The notes under the pieces are model-generated. The model did not search any database. It was not told the DNA's origin and worked only from the letters and a program-made list of their open reading frames with translations. The translations under genes and the position numbers were made by a program. Positions 34,542-45,640 of a DNA stretch of 64,000 nucleotides are shown in pieces (within the stretch, counting starts at the first letter, position 1; each line of letters opens with the position of its first letter). This DNA comes from Zygnema cylindricum (Eukaryota; Streptophyta; Zygnematophyceae; Zygnematales; Zygnemataceae): positions 136,616-200,615 of the forward strand of contig JBBHKE010003435.1 of assembly GCA_037447655.1 (NCBI GenBank). Reading direction: 5' to 3'.

Positions 34542-35316
34542 TATTGTTTTAAACAGTGTACTCTCAACGAGTCATCAGTGAGAAAGGGCCATGAGATGAT
34601 CTCGTCGTTGAGGCAGCGATGACCAGCGACAAAGTAGTATCACTTTTAGTATGTCGACAGACGTCACAATATTCCACGCGTCAGTCGAAGAAAGCAACAT
34701 ACTTGATGACATCTGACGATCGGATATCAACGCGGATTTGACGGACATACCATATTAAGGTTCGATTGTCGGCGAACAAATATTCTATTAGTCTAGAAGA
34801 AAGTTGGTGGCTAATTCACCACCAAGTACACTCTATCGTAATACTTAAAGTTGTATCATTCAGTTTGAATAGTTTAGGGACAAACGAGGGTTATCCGCCG
34901 TAGGAAATTATATTTTTGATTAATTGTACTAGGTAGTGGAACCGACAATACGATAGTGCGCTTGTAGTGATCTTATTCGTAGATAGGTAGTTAGATAGAC
35001 GCATTTGTATAAATTAGGACTTAGACGTTTGATAGAACTCAACTTGTACTAGTTCACTAACGAAGGTGACTTTTAAGGATATTTTGTGTGTACGTCACTT
35101 TGTGACTGATCAGAGTTTTTGCTTGAAACTCTGTCAGTATATTGTGTTAAGTGTGAGCTCTAAGTGAGCTGTGTTGTAAGCCTATGTGACTTTTTGTAGT
35201 GTTAATGTAAGTTGGTCAAAGTTCGCCATTTGTGTGGTACTTTTGGGTTGCCTTTTGCCAAATTAAATGGGTGACTCTGCCGCTTCTGGTAGTGTTCCTG
35301 TTGCTGCAGAGCAACA
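34542..35316 (+). repeat. 3' LTR of element E (775 bp)
   Basis: Preserves the pre-insertion state of the LTR. It includes a copy of the gag start (GGGTGACTCTGC) at its 3' end, confirming that the initiator codon is LTR-encoded. It is followed by the CTACA target duplication. Confidence 0.9.
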
Positions 35317-35383
35317 CTACATTATCGTGGTTATGGCAAAAATACTTTTAGTGTACAACACATAACTTTATAATATGACGATG

Positions 35384-35386
<3 letters not shown>

Positions 35387-35440
<54 letters not shown>
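35387..35440. repeat. (TA)27 microsatellite
   Basis: 54 uninterrupted alternating T/A bases, 70 bases past the end of element E. It is likely polymorphic and able to extrude a cruciform. The 35445-36400 stretch has no gene I can support. Weak MITE-like terminal words (GTGAATCGAATTAGCG near 35812) occur. Confidence 0.95.
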
Positions 35441-35444
<4 letters not shown>

Positions 35445-36399
35445 GGTAATGCAATTATGAGGCGTGAAATTGAAGAGGAGAATGTTGTAGTGAACTTTGA
35501 CGTGACGAGCTTTGGAAGCTGACGTAATACACCGCCAGCATGGCGCCCAAACAATGTCGTCGCCCGAATGCGACAGTCAGTCAACTTGACTCGTATGACC
35601 AGCTAGATTCGTCAACGCTTAATTGCACGAGAACTATTGCAATTTTAGACGTGGAAAACACACGTGGGACCTGTGTTTTCGCACTTGCGTACCGCTCTAG
35701 TTCACTCGAGAAGCCCCCACCGACACCGTACTTTCACCGAACTAAAAATCGTCGAAAATGGAAAACCAATTGCGGTGTACAGTATACCGCGGAGGTAAAA
35801 GCTACAACCGTGAATCGAATTAGCGTTAATAATTTTAGGAATTGATCATGACAGTAACTGTTTTGGTTGCGCACAGTCACTTACGTCATTTTGTCAAAAA
35901 ACGTACGTTTGAAGTACACACAGGTACAAACAAAGCACCGTTGACTACAAATTTGACGGTCAATCGGTCGGACAACTTTGACTTTCAAAATATTGTTTCA
36001 ACCGCTTAAATTTATGCCGCGCTTTCGAACGTCGACCGTCATAATAAAATTAGCAATTCACACGACCGGCAAACGTTTACGGTAACAAAACTGCGGCAAC
36101 CACATGTAAATAAAAGTGTTGCAGACAGTCGCTTTTTGTCGTTATGTGAGCTCCACGGTGAGAGCACAGCCGCAAAATTGAAATTTAATCGTCTAAGCGT
36201 TACATGGAACTTAGACGCAAAGTGAAACGAAACCTCTTGAAATTGAAGTACTATAAGTCTCGTACGGAAATATTAAAACGCACGAAACGAAATAAACTTT
36301 TATAATAAAACGAACCATATCATTTGAAATTAAATGAAAAAAATGCACGTCGTCACGCACGACTAAAATTGAGCCACACTATCTACGAATCAACAGTTT

Positions 36400-36704
36400 T
36401 ACATTGTGGCAGGATCGTTGGAGGATCGTAGCAGAATCGGCCGTACAAAGGTATTGCCGCTTCGTCGTACACATATAATATTTCCACGGACGAAAAAATC
36501 GCGTCACGCTTCGCGAACCAATATTTCCTCGAAATCGACCAGCGTGCGATTCGTGCAAATGAATACCGCTCGGCGCTCGCACCAAACCGAACCGACACAA
36601 AAGTACAGTACCGAACGAAAAAAAGCATAACTGACGCGAACCGAACAAAACATTTGACGGCGCGATTTCGGCCGACGCCGATTCGCCCAATATCGTAACA
36701 TTTC
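36400..36704. repeat. Dispersed repeat Q, copy 1 (CA promoter)
   Basis: About 300 bp closely similar to 63500-63812 (for example GCGAACCAATATTTCCTCG, GACCAGCGTGCGATTCGT). It ends about 65 bases before the TATA box of the carbonic anhydrase gene. Minus-strand readings of both copies are similar (FSSVEILYVYDE), but stops and indels differ, so coding is doubtful. Confidence 0.65.
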
Positions 36705-36769
36705 GGTGTCAATTTGTTGACCAATTTGTCGCATCTGGGCGACGCATTATTTGGGCGCCATGTTGGCCG

Positions 36770-36777
36770 TATATAAA
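36770..36777 (+). promoter_or_regulatory. TATA box of the alpha carbonic anhydrase gene
   Basis: TATATAAA, 280 bases before the start codon. Transcription would begin near 36800, giving a 5' UTR of about 250 bases if unspliced. Confidence 0.5.
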
Positions 36778-37056
36778 CTTGCCTCACCACGATTTCGCTA
36801 TAGCATTCCTCTTCTTTTCAATTTCAACCCTCAAAACAACGAGTCTCTCCCTCTTCATTGTATCACCTCTTCATCGTCATAGTGTACAATTATATAATAT
36901 ATACTAAAGCATTTTTGCGAGAACCACTCGACTATGATTTAGTCCTTTGTCATATTTTTTATACAAAGTTCAACGACGTTTTTTACGCTAATATTTTTTC
37001 ACTCCAACTCCTAAACAAATTATTAGAGTCAATCTCATTTTTGCAAGTGTTAAAGT

Positions 37057-39243
37057 ATGTCTATTGGAAACTTGTTTTCTCATGGCTTCTTCGTTCTCGT
37101 GTTCACAGTATCGATGCTCGATATGATTGCGATCGACGCAACCGCCTTTGATTATGCACTCTCCGGGACCGATTGGACGGTACGTTCAACCAACAATATG
37201 CTCATATTGTATTAGTGGACTAGAAAATATCTTATATTAAAGGACTAAAACATCTCTTTAAGGTACCACTACATGCAATACAAAAATAAATATACACAAA
37301 AGTAATAATGTAGAAAAATGTGAAAAATAATAAGCAACTGAAGCCCTTTGAATGTTTTCGCAGGCTACTTCATGTCTTACGGGAGTCAAACAATCGCCTA
37401 TCAACATCGTAGAGCCTCACGTGCAACATCGAGGGACTACCGGAGAATTTCGATTCGCTTACGCCTCTTGGTCAAACTTCAACATTACAAACACAGGCCA
37501 TGTCATTCGTAAGGATAGATTCCGAAATAGCCTTTTCTACTCTTAATATCATTCTTTCAAACGTCTCAATATGATATTGATTATAAAATTATTCTAACTT
37601 CTTCCAACATATTGTCCTTTATCACTTTAGTTTCTTTTGCTGCTAATGAATTGGTCGGACCATCAAAATTCAAATTCTCTCCTTATAAGTTAAAAATAAA
37701 AACTATTTGCTTTTGAAATTTGACACGTCACGTTTTTTGTTACTTTGACACTAGCCCTGACATTTTTCGTATTTGTGTTTTGGCGTTATCCAGAAGTACA
37801 GCCAGTAGAGGAAACTGTAAATCTGGTTCATCTGCTTGACGGCGACTACCAGCTGAAGCAGTTCCATTGGCACGCTCCGTCAGAGCACACGGTCAACGGT
37901 CAACTGGCGCCCGCGGAAGTACACTTCGTCCACACGAAAGTCAACGATACGGAAGTGCACGGCGTCGTGTCGGTTTTGCTTCATTTGGATCCCAACGATA
38001 CCGACAGCATGTGGTTCAATAAGTGAGTCGCGGAAACAATCTAACAAAAACAATAAAAACAAAAAAAAACAAAAATCGAAACAATCTAACTTTTGTCGTA
38101 TAAAATTTTCAGATGATTTATTCAATTTAAGATGCATGTTTCCCATGGGCTACAAATGTGTGAATATAAAAGCTAATTGTTTTAAGCCATTTTATTAACT
38201 AGGAAATTTCCTACCTAGTTAATATCTGTCCACTTATCCCTTGGACAAAACGTACAACAATGTCCACGTTGACAAAAAAATGTACCAAAAATAAAATAGT
38301 TGAGCAAAGATGATAGGATCCGGACTATTTTATTTTTGGTAGCCGAGGAAAAGTTGAATTTAAAAGCTCGTCAAAAAATTATCACTTGCGACTACAGTGC
38401 AGTACTGATTTTGTTGTCGTTTTCCCGTCGCAGCTTCGTCGCAGAAATTCCGACGAATGTTTCTTCGCATGTGGTAAATGCGACGCTCAATGCGATAGAT
38501 TTAATTAAGGGAGATTCTCATGGCGCTAATAATCTCGCCTTTTACCAGTACAGTGGATCCCTCACCACTCCTACTTGCCAAGAGGGAGTCCAGTGGTATA
38601 TACTCCAGAATCCACAGTATATCTCGGTCAAGCAGGTGAGCAACTTAAATTGCAGTTGCAAACATTAAATGAATGCGCAAAAAATAATAAAAAGAAATAA
38701 GAAAAGAAAAAAATGAAACTGGTAAACGTCTCAATGTCGGTGGTCGAAACAATAATACGTGTTTTTAACGTTTGCGTTGAGTACTTTTATGGCAGTTTCG
38801 CATGTACGGCTAAATTTTTATTCTGCGATGGAAGTATTTTGTTCCGTTTTTGTGACAATGGTGACGTTTTATCTCTTCTATTACTGAGCCGATCCGTCGT
38901 CCATAGAACCAGTTAGACAGTTTTTGACCTTGCAAATGTCGTAACAATCCTTAATTTGTCTGTTTCTGTTTGTTTTCGCCTTTGTTTATTTCGTTTTTGT
39001 TTTTTCTCATTCGTTTTGTTTTTTTTTTTACGTTTTCATTTTTCTTCCGTCGTTTTTTTCAAAAATGACGTTTTTTTTGGTTTTTGAACTGATTTTTGAC
39101 CGTTTTTTCTGTTTTTTTTACAGCTGGTGATTCTGATGAACGCCGTCTCTGCGGTTACCGGAGAAAGGACAAACAACCGGCCGCCTCAGCCAATCAACGG
39201 ACGGAAAATTGATTCGTGGAATTCGCATCAGAGAAAGTTCTGA
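37057..39243 (+). CDS. Alpha-type carbonic anhydrase, five exons, 272 aa
   Basis: Catalyses reversible hydration of CO2 to bicarbonate with a zinc ion. Coding exons by GT-AG rules: 37057-37179, 37364-37508, 37794-38022, 38434-38635, 39124-39243. The phases (0, 1, 2, 0) agree at every junction and the total is 819 nt with the stop. Residues 1-28 form a hydrophobic signal peptide, so the enzyme is probably secreted, periplasmic or lumenal. Key features: KQSPINI near residue 50; the proton-shuttle-type His in NTGH; zinc ligands in QFHWH and the His of AEVHFVH; Glu of PSEHTVNG; Thr of GSLTTP; [11 protein letters not shown] near the end. Two Cys (ATSCLTG and TPTCQEG) match the disulfide of extracellular alpha-CAs. 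The N-terminal segment before QSPINI is shorter than usual. No lesion is visible and all catalytic residues are present. Confidence 0.93.
38283..38341 (+). other. Perfect 18-bp hairpin in intron 3 of the CA gene
   Basis: TACCAAAAATAAAATAGT is followed 23 bases later by its exact reverse complement. It would fold strongly in the pre-mRNA. It may be the relic of a tiny MITE. Confidence 0.8.
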
Positions 39244-39349
39244 TTCGATTTCAAGCACCAATTCTCAAAACATTTGTCGTATTATCATTTTTTTTTTTTA
39301 ATTAAACAATATAAATTCAAATTGCGGCTATTAAAATATTGTCCTAGAA

Positions 39350-39560
39350 GGCATGTAATACTCGAAATGTCGTAGGGTTTTTTTGAGATTTATAGGTTAA
39401 AAACCATAAAAAAAACCTTTAAAAGTCCTAAAATCCTAAAAAATCCCTAGTATGCCTTAAAAAAACCCTGAAAATCCTAAAAAAATCCTAAAAAAACCCG
39501 AAAAAAACCCTGAAAAACCCTAAAAGAGTTTTAAGGAAGGATCTACGAAAGGTCTACACT
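39350..39560. repeat. AAACCCTAAAA-rich degenerate tract
   Basis: Many variants of AAAACCCTAAAA and AAATCCTAAAAA, resembling degraded plant telomere repeat (CCCTAAA), about 110 bases after the CA stop codon. Similar words recur near 19560 and 27570. 39560-40118 holds nothing recognised. Confidence 0.5.
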
Positions 39561-40118
39561 GGAAGCTGTTGAATATCTCGTTCATGTGCTTCAGATTTTT
39601 TAGGGTTTATCGGAGATATTATAAATAGTTTCGGGAAAGGACAACAGAGAAACTGCTGCAGATAAACCTTTTCTGCGTCAGGCATCCGTTTTTTGTAATT
39701 TTTTCTTTTTTATAACTGATTTACCCGGTTATTCTCTTTTTCTTTTTGTAAAAAATCGCCGGAAATCCTTTGTGGTCGTATAGAATCTCTTGGTTGACTT
39801 TTGCGGCCGAGTCACAATTTGTCGTGACGATAACTAAAGTGAAGTCGTCGGTCGTGATTTTTTTGACCTTAGCGACAAATTCAGTGCTAGGTCGTCGGGC
39901 TACTGTAGTTTCACTTTTTGACTTTTACGGAACTTACGTTTATGTCGGTTTAGTCGAAAACAGTCGCTCCACACTAATTACGGAATGGAAATTGTATTTT
40001 ACATGAACCTTAAGTCCTTAACGGTTCATCAGTTTTATTAAAAAAAATCTGATGGGTGGATGAGAGAAGCCTTTATTTTATTTATCTTGCATGTCCTTGT
40101 GGATCCGCACAACAACTA

Positions 40119-40721
40119 CACCGCGAATCGTAATTAGAGTAAATTACTCTTATTCGGTCGCTCGAAATTTCGACTCTATCACATCAAATAGAGTAATCGA
40201 CTCTAATTTTTTCATTATTCTAATTTAGGTGAGGTTTAATTAGCGTAAAAAAATCTAATATAGGTTATTTTTAAATAGTGTGGAGTACGGACCACGTCTG
40301 GCCGTGCAAAATTGTACTTTTATAAGTAAAAAGGTACAAAAAATGAGTTAATAGAATCACGGACCGTACATAAATGTACCTTTTCAAGTGAAAATCTACA
40401 AAAAATGAATTAAATCAGACGCCCACGCATAGGAACGTGCGCTCAAAAACACGGGATTAGTCTGACACATAAATTAATATGACATGTACAGATATTTTAG
40501 ATCCGTGACGGCGTACGATTTCTAATATTTTGTACGGATACATATACTAATGTATATAATCGTACGGCGAATGTTCCATTTTTGATGTTCCCAAATTAGC
40601 ATAAACGCCGAAATTAGAATACACCTTTTTTTTTAAAAAGAGCAAATTCTTAATTAGCATCAATTACAGTAAATTTTCTTCAAAACTATTTAAACTTTGA
40701 CACTAATAACGATTCGCGGTG
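40119..40721. mobile_element. Long MITE, CACCG-TIR family, 603 bp
   Basis: Ends CACCGCGAATCGTAATTAG and, inverted, CACCGCGAATCGTTATTAG. Flanked by TA (40117-40118, 40722-40723). The interior differs from the short copies and has no ORF of note, so it may be a deletion derivative closer to a full-length parent. Confidence 0.75.
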
Positions 40722-40949
40722 TACTATGCATGCCTTTTAGCTTCTATCATGCAATTTTTAATTTTTAATTTTTAATTTGTAAAATTTTAATTACAGGTTA
40801 CCTATCAAATTTCGGCTCACTATTCTAGCAACCGACTCCGATAAATAAACCTCTGACTTAATCCTCTGACGTAGCTTCTGACGTAGTCCTATTATTTAAT
40901 CCGCTGAATTAATCATGTGTTCTTCGGGAATTTTTTTCCCTACAACTAA

Positions 40950-41888
40950 GGGTGTGTGCCCATGTGTTCAAGTAAGGGTTTTTTTCCGTCGTTTTCACAG
41001 AAAATAAGACTTGCAACGAGAAAATATTACGACGTACAAAAAATGGGCAAGAACTAAAGTACATTTTGCGTCATCTTGGAACTTCGAAGGTACGTCAATT
41101 TGGCGTTGTTATCATCGCGACCCACTTCCACGTCACGCCAGCTCATCTTCACACTTGTACTGGAATCAAATCGCGACCTGATTTTAATTAAAATAATACC
41201 CTATTGACGAATAGAAAACCGGGATTGCACGCGTCGAACGTTTTCGAAATTTGTTGCACGAGGGAAAGTACACGCTATTTTTTGCCCTGCTCGTCACGCG
41301 CATGTACGTACGAAAATGACAAGCATGTAAGGAAAATAAATCGTTGGGGTCTCGGGCCTCCACTTTCATTCATGTGTCCTTTGCAAAAGTTTACGTCGTC
41401 CTCGTCTCTCCCTCTCTTTCTCACTCGACCGCTCCTTTTTCTCTCTTCTCTAAATGAAATGGAGCAATAATAGTATCAAATGAAAGATTTTTTTTCTTTT
41501 TTTGAATATTTTTGGTCTTAGTTTGATGGCATATCGAATGATAAAAGACAAGAAAAAGAAATCGGAAAGCCATGGCGGAAAGTCGTCACAAGGTAGCATG
41601 ACTTCGCTATGTCAAAAAACCCTAAACATCTACAATGTCACAAAAACCTTGACGTCTACAACCGTCGCCGTTTTTGTAGACGTCACCAATTTTAGGAAGT
41701 TTCGTAGTCGTCTACATTTTGTTTTGTACTCTAAAGCACATTTTGTAGACATCTGCAACTGTCACATATTTGAAGTAATGAAGGCGCAAGTAACGAATGA
41801 CATGGGAACAATTTGAAAAGTACACCGTAAAATGTGCGCTAAAATCCAAAGTAACATTCCAAAGTTTCGGTTACATGGGCACACACCC
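40950..41888. mobile_element. Harbinger-like non-autonomous transposon, 939 bp
   Basis: Terminal inverted repeats GGGTGTGTGCCCATGT at both ends and a TAA duplication (40947-40949, 41889-41891). No transposase. It has a different TIR from the element at 28760 but the same class of target duplication. Small ORFs inside (41204-41470, 41502-41816) look fortuitous. Confidence 0.82.
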
Positions 41889-41959
41889 TAAGCCCACCTA
41901 GGAAATCAGGACCACCGTCAAAAACATAACTAGCAACAGTCACTGTGAGGACAACAAAC

Positions 41960-42220
41960 CGTCAGTTTTCAGAAAGGTGTAATGTACCAAATTCAACCTT
42001 CGCTAAAACTCTCTATTGCCATCCTTGTCTGTTAATTCTATTCTATTATATTCTACTGATTGTAGGACAATTATTGCGTTCAGTATCGCCTTCTCCTCCA
42101 TATAGTCAGATACTCTCAGAATCGATATCCACTTACGCTTTAAATCAGTATTTCAGATTTCCTTCCCAACAAAATCCACCCTCGATTCTCGAGGTCGGTT
42201 CAATCGATACATTTTCCGGA
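41960..42220. repeat. Dispersed repeat P, copy 2
   Basis: Counterpart of 11700-11960. The 42220-42940 stretch after it has no gene I can support. Confidence 0.5.
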
Positions 42221-42939
42221 TATTGTCCGTGAATTATGGATATTAGGAATTTTGGATTAATATTGCAAACAAGGATATAATGTGGATAATATAATAGTAT
42301 AATAACATAATAGTATGATAATAACATACCGTGGATAATGACACGGATAGATATTTTGTGCTGGTCAAATACTAAGCGATATTTCGATGAAATGAGATGA
42401 TGCCATACCATACCACCATGTTCCTGAGCCCGACGACATCCATTTGCTTTGATGCTCCCATGGTAGCGAGTTTATTCAAGCGCATGACACTATTCGTGAC
42501 ACCATCACAAATATCGCTTCTAAGGGGAGATTTCTATTCGTTGAGAGGTTTCCCATATTATTCCTTCGCGTCGGACTAATATTGTACTACTCGATGGTGC
42601 ACGTTGCATATTGGGTGACGTTGTTTTGGCAAACCTTACCTCGAGTGCAGTAGTTGTCGGCAAGCTGAAGCAAATAAGGGGTATGATTATTGCAATAAAC
42701 AACAAATTTCTTTCGGTTCTTCCTTCTTAGCGCTATCACATTAAACCCTATTTACTCCATATCTCTATGCTTATGCACACGTTCTTTCAATTAAAATACA
42801 CAAATAGTAAATATCACCACTCCCATCCTTTTGTTATTCTAATAATATTCTAATTCATCCTGACCATCATGCATTAATGCGATCTACTTTCACTTTACTT
42901 AATTTCCCTAAACATTTGTCCCATCATTTTAGTTTTGTT

Positions 42940-43690
42940 TATTTTCCTTGTTTATCGAACATGTTTGAAATTTGATATATCCACACTGATTCAATATTTT
43001 TTTCCCTATTTTACAAAATTTTATGTTAATTCTATGGTATAAGATGTCCACCTTAAATTTTGTATTTGTATTCACTTCCGAAACAATTTCTTAATGGAAG
43101 ATATTGAATCCACACTAATTTTGGTACGACTGAACAACACTAAAAAAAAAAAAAATTGGTAAATGGAGTGAGATTGGGTTCCAAAAGATATGCGATTCCT
43201 ATTTGATAAAAAATCCAATTATAATTGCTATTTGATAAAATCTTCTTGTTTTTAAAATGACTAATTTAAATTTCAGATTTTGAACCATTTTATATCGTTA
43301 TTAAAACGGAAAACAAAATACAATTAAATTAAATGAGAAAAAAAATGAGAGAGAAATTAATAACATGGGAACTCATTTACATCCTCCCAAACCTGCTTAA
43401 CCGCAGTTTGATATTGGAAAAGAAAAAAACGGAAAGAATAAATAAATTACAAAAAACGACAAAAAACCTTATCCTTACAAGCTTATTTTCCTTTTCCGTA
43501 CATCTCTGTTCTTTACAACGAAAAAAAAAAAGCACAAAAAAGAAGAGGGCAAAAAAAAGAGGACAAAGGAAATAAAGAGGAAAAGGGAAAAAAATGAGGG
43601 AAAAAAGGGAGGGAAAAAGAAAGGAGAAAGGAAATAAAAAGGAAAAAGAAAAAGAGAAACACAAAAAAGAGTACTAAAAAAAATAAAAAA
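42940..43690. repeat. Block S, copy 3, abutting the LTA4H stop codon
   Basis: Diverged version of 12690-13527 (TCCACACTAATTTTGGT, CATTTACATCCTCCCAAACC, CTTATCCTTACAAGCTTATT). It ends in an A/G-rich run a few bases from the LTA4H stop. Confidence 0.6.
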
Positions 43691-43693
43691 AAA

Positions 43694-44663
43694 TTAACCA
43701 GCTAAAACCGGAGCTTCTTTTTTTAATAATCCCTCTATGACTTGTGAAGCGATAGAATGATATTTCGGTTTCGCTTTTTCGAAAATTTCGAGAGCGAGAG
43801 GCTTAAAACCCCCATTTATAAGACCGGCAAAAAGGGGTCGTAAATATTTCATTCTCCCGACCGACATTAAAGTTTCTTCGATTGCCGCGAATAAAGGTTC
43901 ATAACCGGAATTTGCAACAATTGTCAAAAACCCAACTCTTAATTCCCAATTTTTGCTCTGAGAAAAATAGTAAAAAAACGAACGTCAGAACTACGGTAAA
44001 ACCGAAAAAAACAGAAAATAAGAACAGAAAAGAAACAGGAAAAGACAGATTGAAAAGATAAAATTGGTATTCCAAACGGTAAAAAAAGGTTGCTAGAAAG
44101 TATTTTACGATATAATGGCCTATTTTGTTTTAAATAGTCGAAGTTGACATATATAAGACCAGAGTTGAAAAAAAAAAAAAAAAAACAAAAACAAACCCCA
44201 AAAAAAAACCAAAACCAAAGCCAAAACCAAAACAGAAACTAAAAACAAACCCAAAACCAAAAGCCAAACTCCAAAAAACCCAAAAACCAAAAAACCATAC
44301 CGTCGAAAAAGAAAACTGTTCGTCGAGTTTCACAATTCGGTCGTGAGGCATACTTTGCGGCAAATTCTCCAAATAAATTTGCCACTCGGCCGCCTCCCAA
44401 CTTTTATAATCATTTTTTTGCAAATCTTTTCCCCAAACAAATTCAGTCGCCAAATTTTGAACCTCGAAAAGTTTTTTTGATTCCGGTTTCGGAGAATCTT
44501 CCGGAAGACCCGTACCATGAATCCACGTCAGCAAATCGATCGATTTCAACCACTCAGGTCGCTCGAAAATCAAAAATTCGATAAATTTTTCGGTCGAAAT
44601 TGATTGGAATCGAAAACTTTTGATGTATTGGTGAATGAATTCGTCGAATGCCGGTCGGCCTGC
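43694..44663 (-). CDS. Leukotriene A4 hydrolase-like aminopeptidase, last two exons only
   Basis: Exon 44301-44663 (121 codons) follows acceptor TTTTCCAG and ends at a GT donor. Exon 43694-43957 (87 codons plus stop) follows TTTTCTCAG. Both junctions are phase 0. Readings: FDEFIHQYIKSFRFQSIST, LTWIHGTGLPEDSPKP, WEAAEWQIYLENLPQ, then VGRMKYLRPLFAGL and EKAKPKYHSIASQVIEGLL. These match the C-terminal helical domain of the M1-family LTA4H/aminopeptidase; the form VGRMKYLRPL is plant-like. The catalytic zinc domain (HExxH) is encoded upstream and is not in the window. The sequence upstream on this strand is copia array up to 62836. Either a very long intron contains the array or the 5' part of the gene is gone. 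The visible exons have no lesion. Confidence 0.88.
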
Positions 44664-44901
44664 CTGGAAAAGACGAAAGTAGCGAAAGAAAAAGACAAAA
44701 AAATGAAAGAAAAGGACAGAAATAGTGAAAGATAATGACAGAAATAGTGAAAGAAAAGGACAAAAATAGGAAAAGAAAAAGACAAAAATAGTGAAAGAAA
44801 AGGACAATAAATTGTAAATATCTCTAGCTGTGGTGGAACATGGTTTATCCCCTAATCTTAAAGAGCTCACAACTTGCCTCGGTTTTGCAATTTTGTGTCC
44901 C

Positions 44902-45640
44902 CTCTACCGATCTCAATAGTGTTCTCCTGTACGAGTATCATTCAAACCACGGTGTTCCACTTCCAAGAACTCTCATCCATTTCTTGCACTCGGTACACTA
45001 TGTTTTCATACTCCTCAGGCAACTTCATGATGAGGGTGTTAACTTTTATCTTCATTGTGCCTGTCCATCCGGCACTTTCCATCTCCATATACAAACAAGA
45101 GAGATCTTTACAGTTGTCTAACATCTTCCCTCCTTTGTAAGTATAACTCCCCAACCTTTGCTCAGCCTGCTAGAGCTCCTGAATTGTACCAGCTTAATAG
45201 ATCTCCACTAAAGTCATCCACATCTCCTCGGCCTTGAAGGTGTGAAGATGAGAGGTCGCCAACGCTTGAGTGAGGTGCCTCAGAATGAAATGCCTGGCAT
45301 TCATGTTGGTGTACTCCCACATTTGAATATCATTTTCTTCGGTCTTCACGGCCACCGCTCCTGGTGCCGTGGCAATAAGAGTAAGAGATGTCTCCTTTCC
45401 CTTTTCGGACACACTGCTGTCCCCATCATCGGTTTCCTTCGTTGGAGCAGATGCTGTTGCAGAAAACCTCACTCCACGAAACCCTGGTGGGGTTCCTTGA
45501 GATGGAAGTTTCACTTGTCCATTGACAATACCCCAAAATCGTTTTTCACACAATGTCTTTATCATCATGGCTTCCCACTAAATGAACCCAAATCCATTGA
45601 ATATGGGCACCCAAGAGGGTGGGCCCATAACTTGCAATTA
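44902..45640 (-). pseudogene. Element A, truncated copia gag next to shared LTR
   Basis: Family-C gag read from the LTR ATG: MGDT, a stop (TAA where C has CAA), LQVMGPPSWVPIFNGFGF, then the capsid region with stops, down to LIMKLPEEYENIVYRVQEMD. Similarity to element C ends near 44902 inside gag, where host or intronic sequence begins. The half-tRNA primer site is 45618-45631. Confidence 0.75.

Larger units (their letters stand above)
28454..35316 (+). mobile_element. Copia element E, decayed, with perfect target duplication
   Basis: Ty1/copia order: gag, protease, integrase, reverse transcriptase, RNase H. The flanking 5-bp duplication is CTACA (28449-28453 and 35317-35321). LTRs run TATTG to CAACA. 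A purine tract AGGTGGAG lies directly before the 3' LTR. Domain remains: zinc knuckle CFYCFNKGHLVSEC (near 31000), integrase HKRLGHVH (near 31765) and a DNGGEY-type core (near 32145), RT with YVDD (near 33550) and SLYGLKQAPRQW-like LLYGLKQAPRQW, RNase H ending LPAPKLTYC (near 34480). Many stops and frameshifts are present, so it cannot move by itself. The 5' LTR is enlarged by a DNA transposon. Confidence 0.92.

Noticed and set aside
36383-36790. 135-codon minus-strand ORF as a gene, supported by similarity to 63461-63664
   Set aside because: The two copies are a dispersed DNA repeat; stops and indels differ and no domain is visible.
42520-42740. Open readings on both strands (plus: VLLDGARCILGDVVLANL)
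   Set aside because: No start, splice signals or family match; the composition of both strands is equally plausible.
43377-43664. Phe/Leu-rich minus-strand ORF as a membrane protein
   Set aside because: It is the reverse complement of an A/G homopurine tract.
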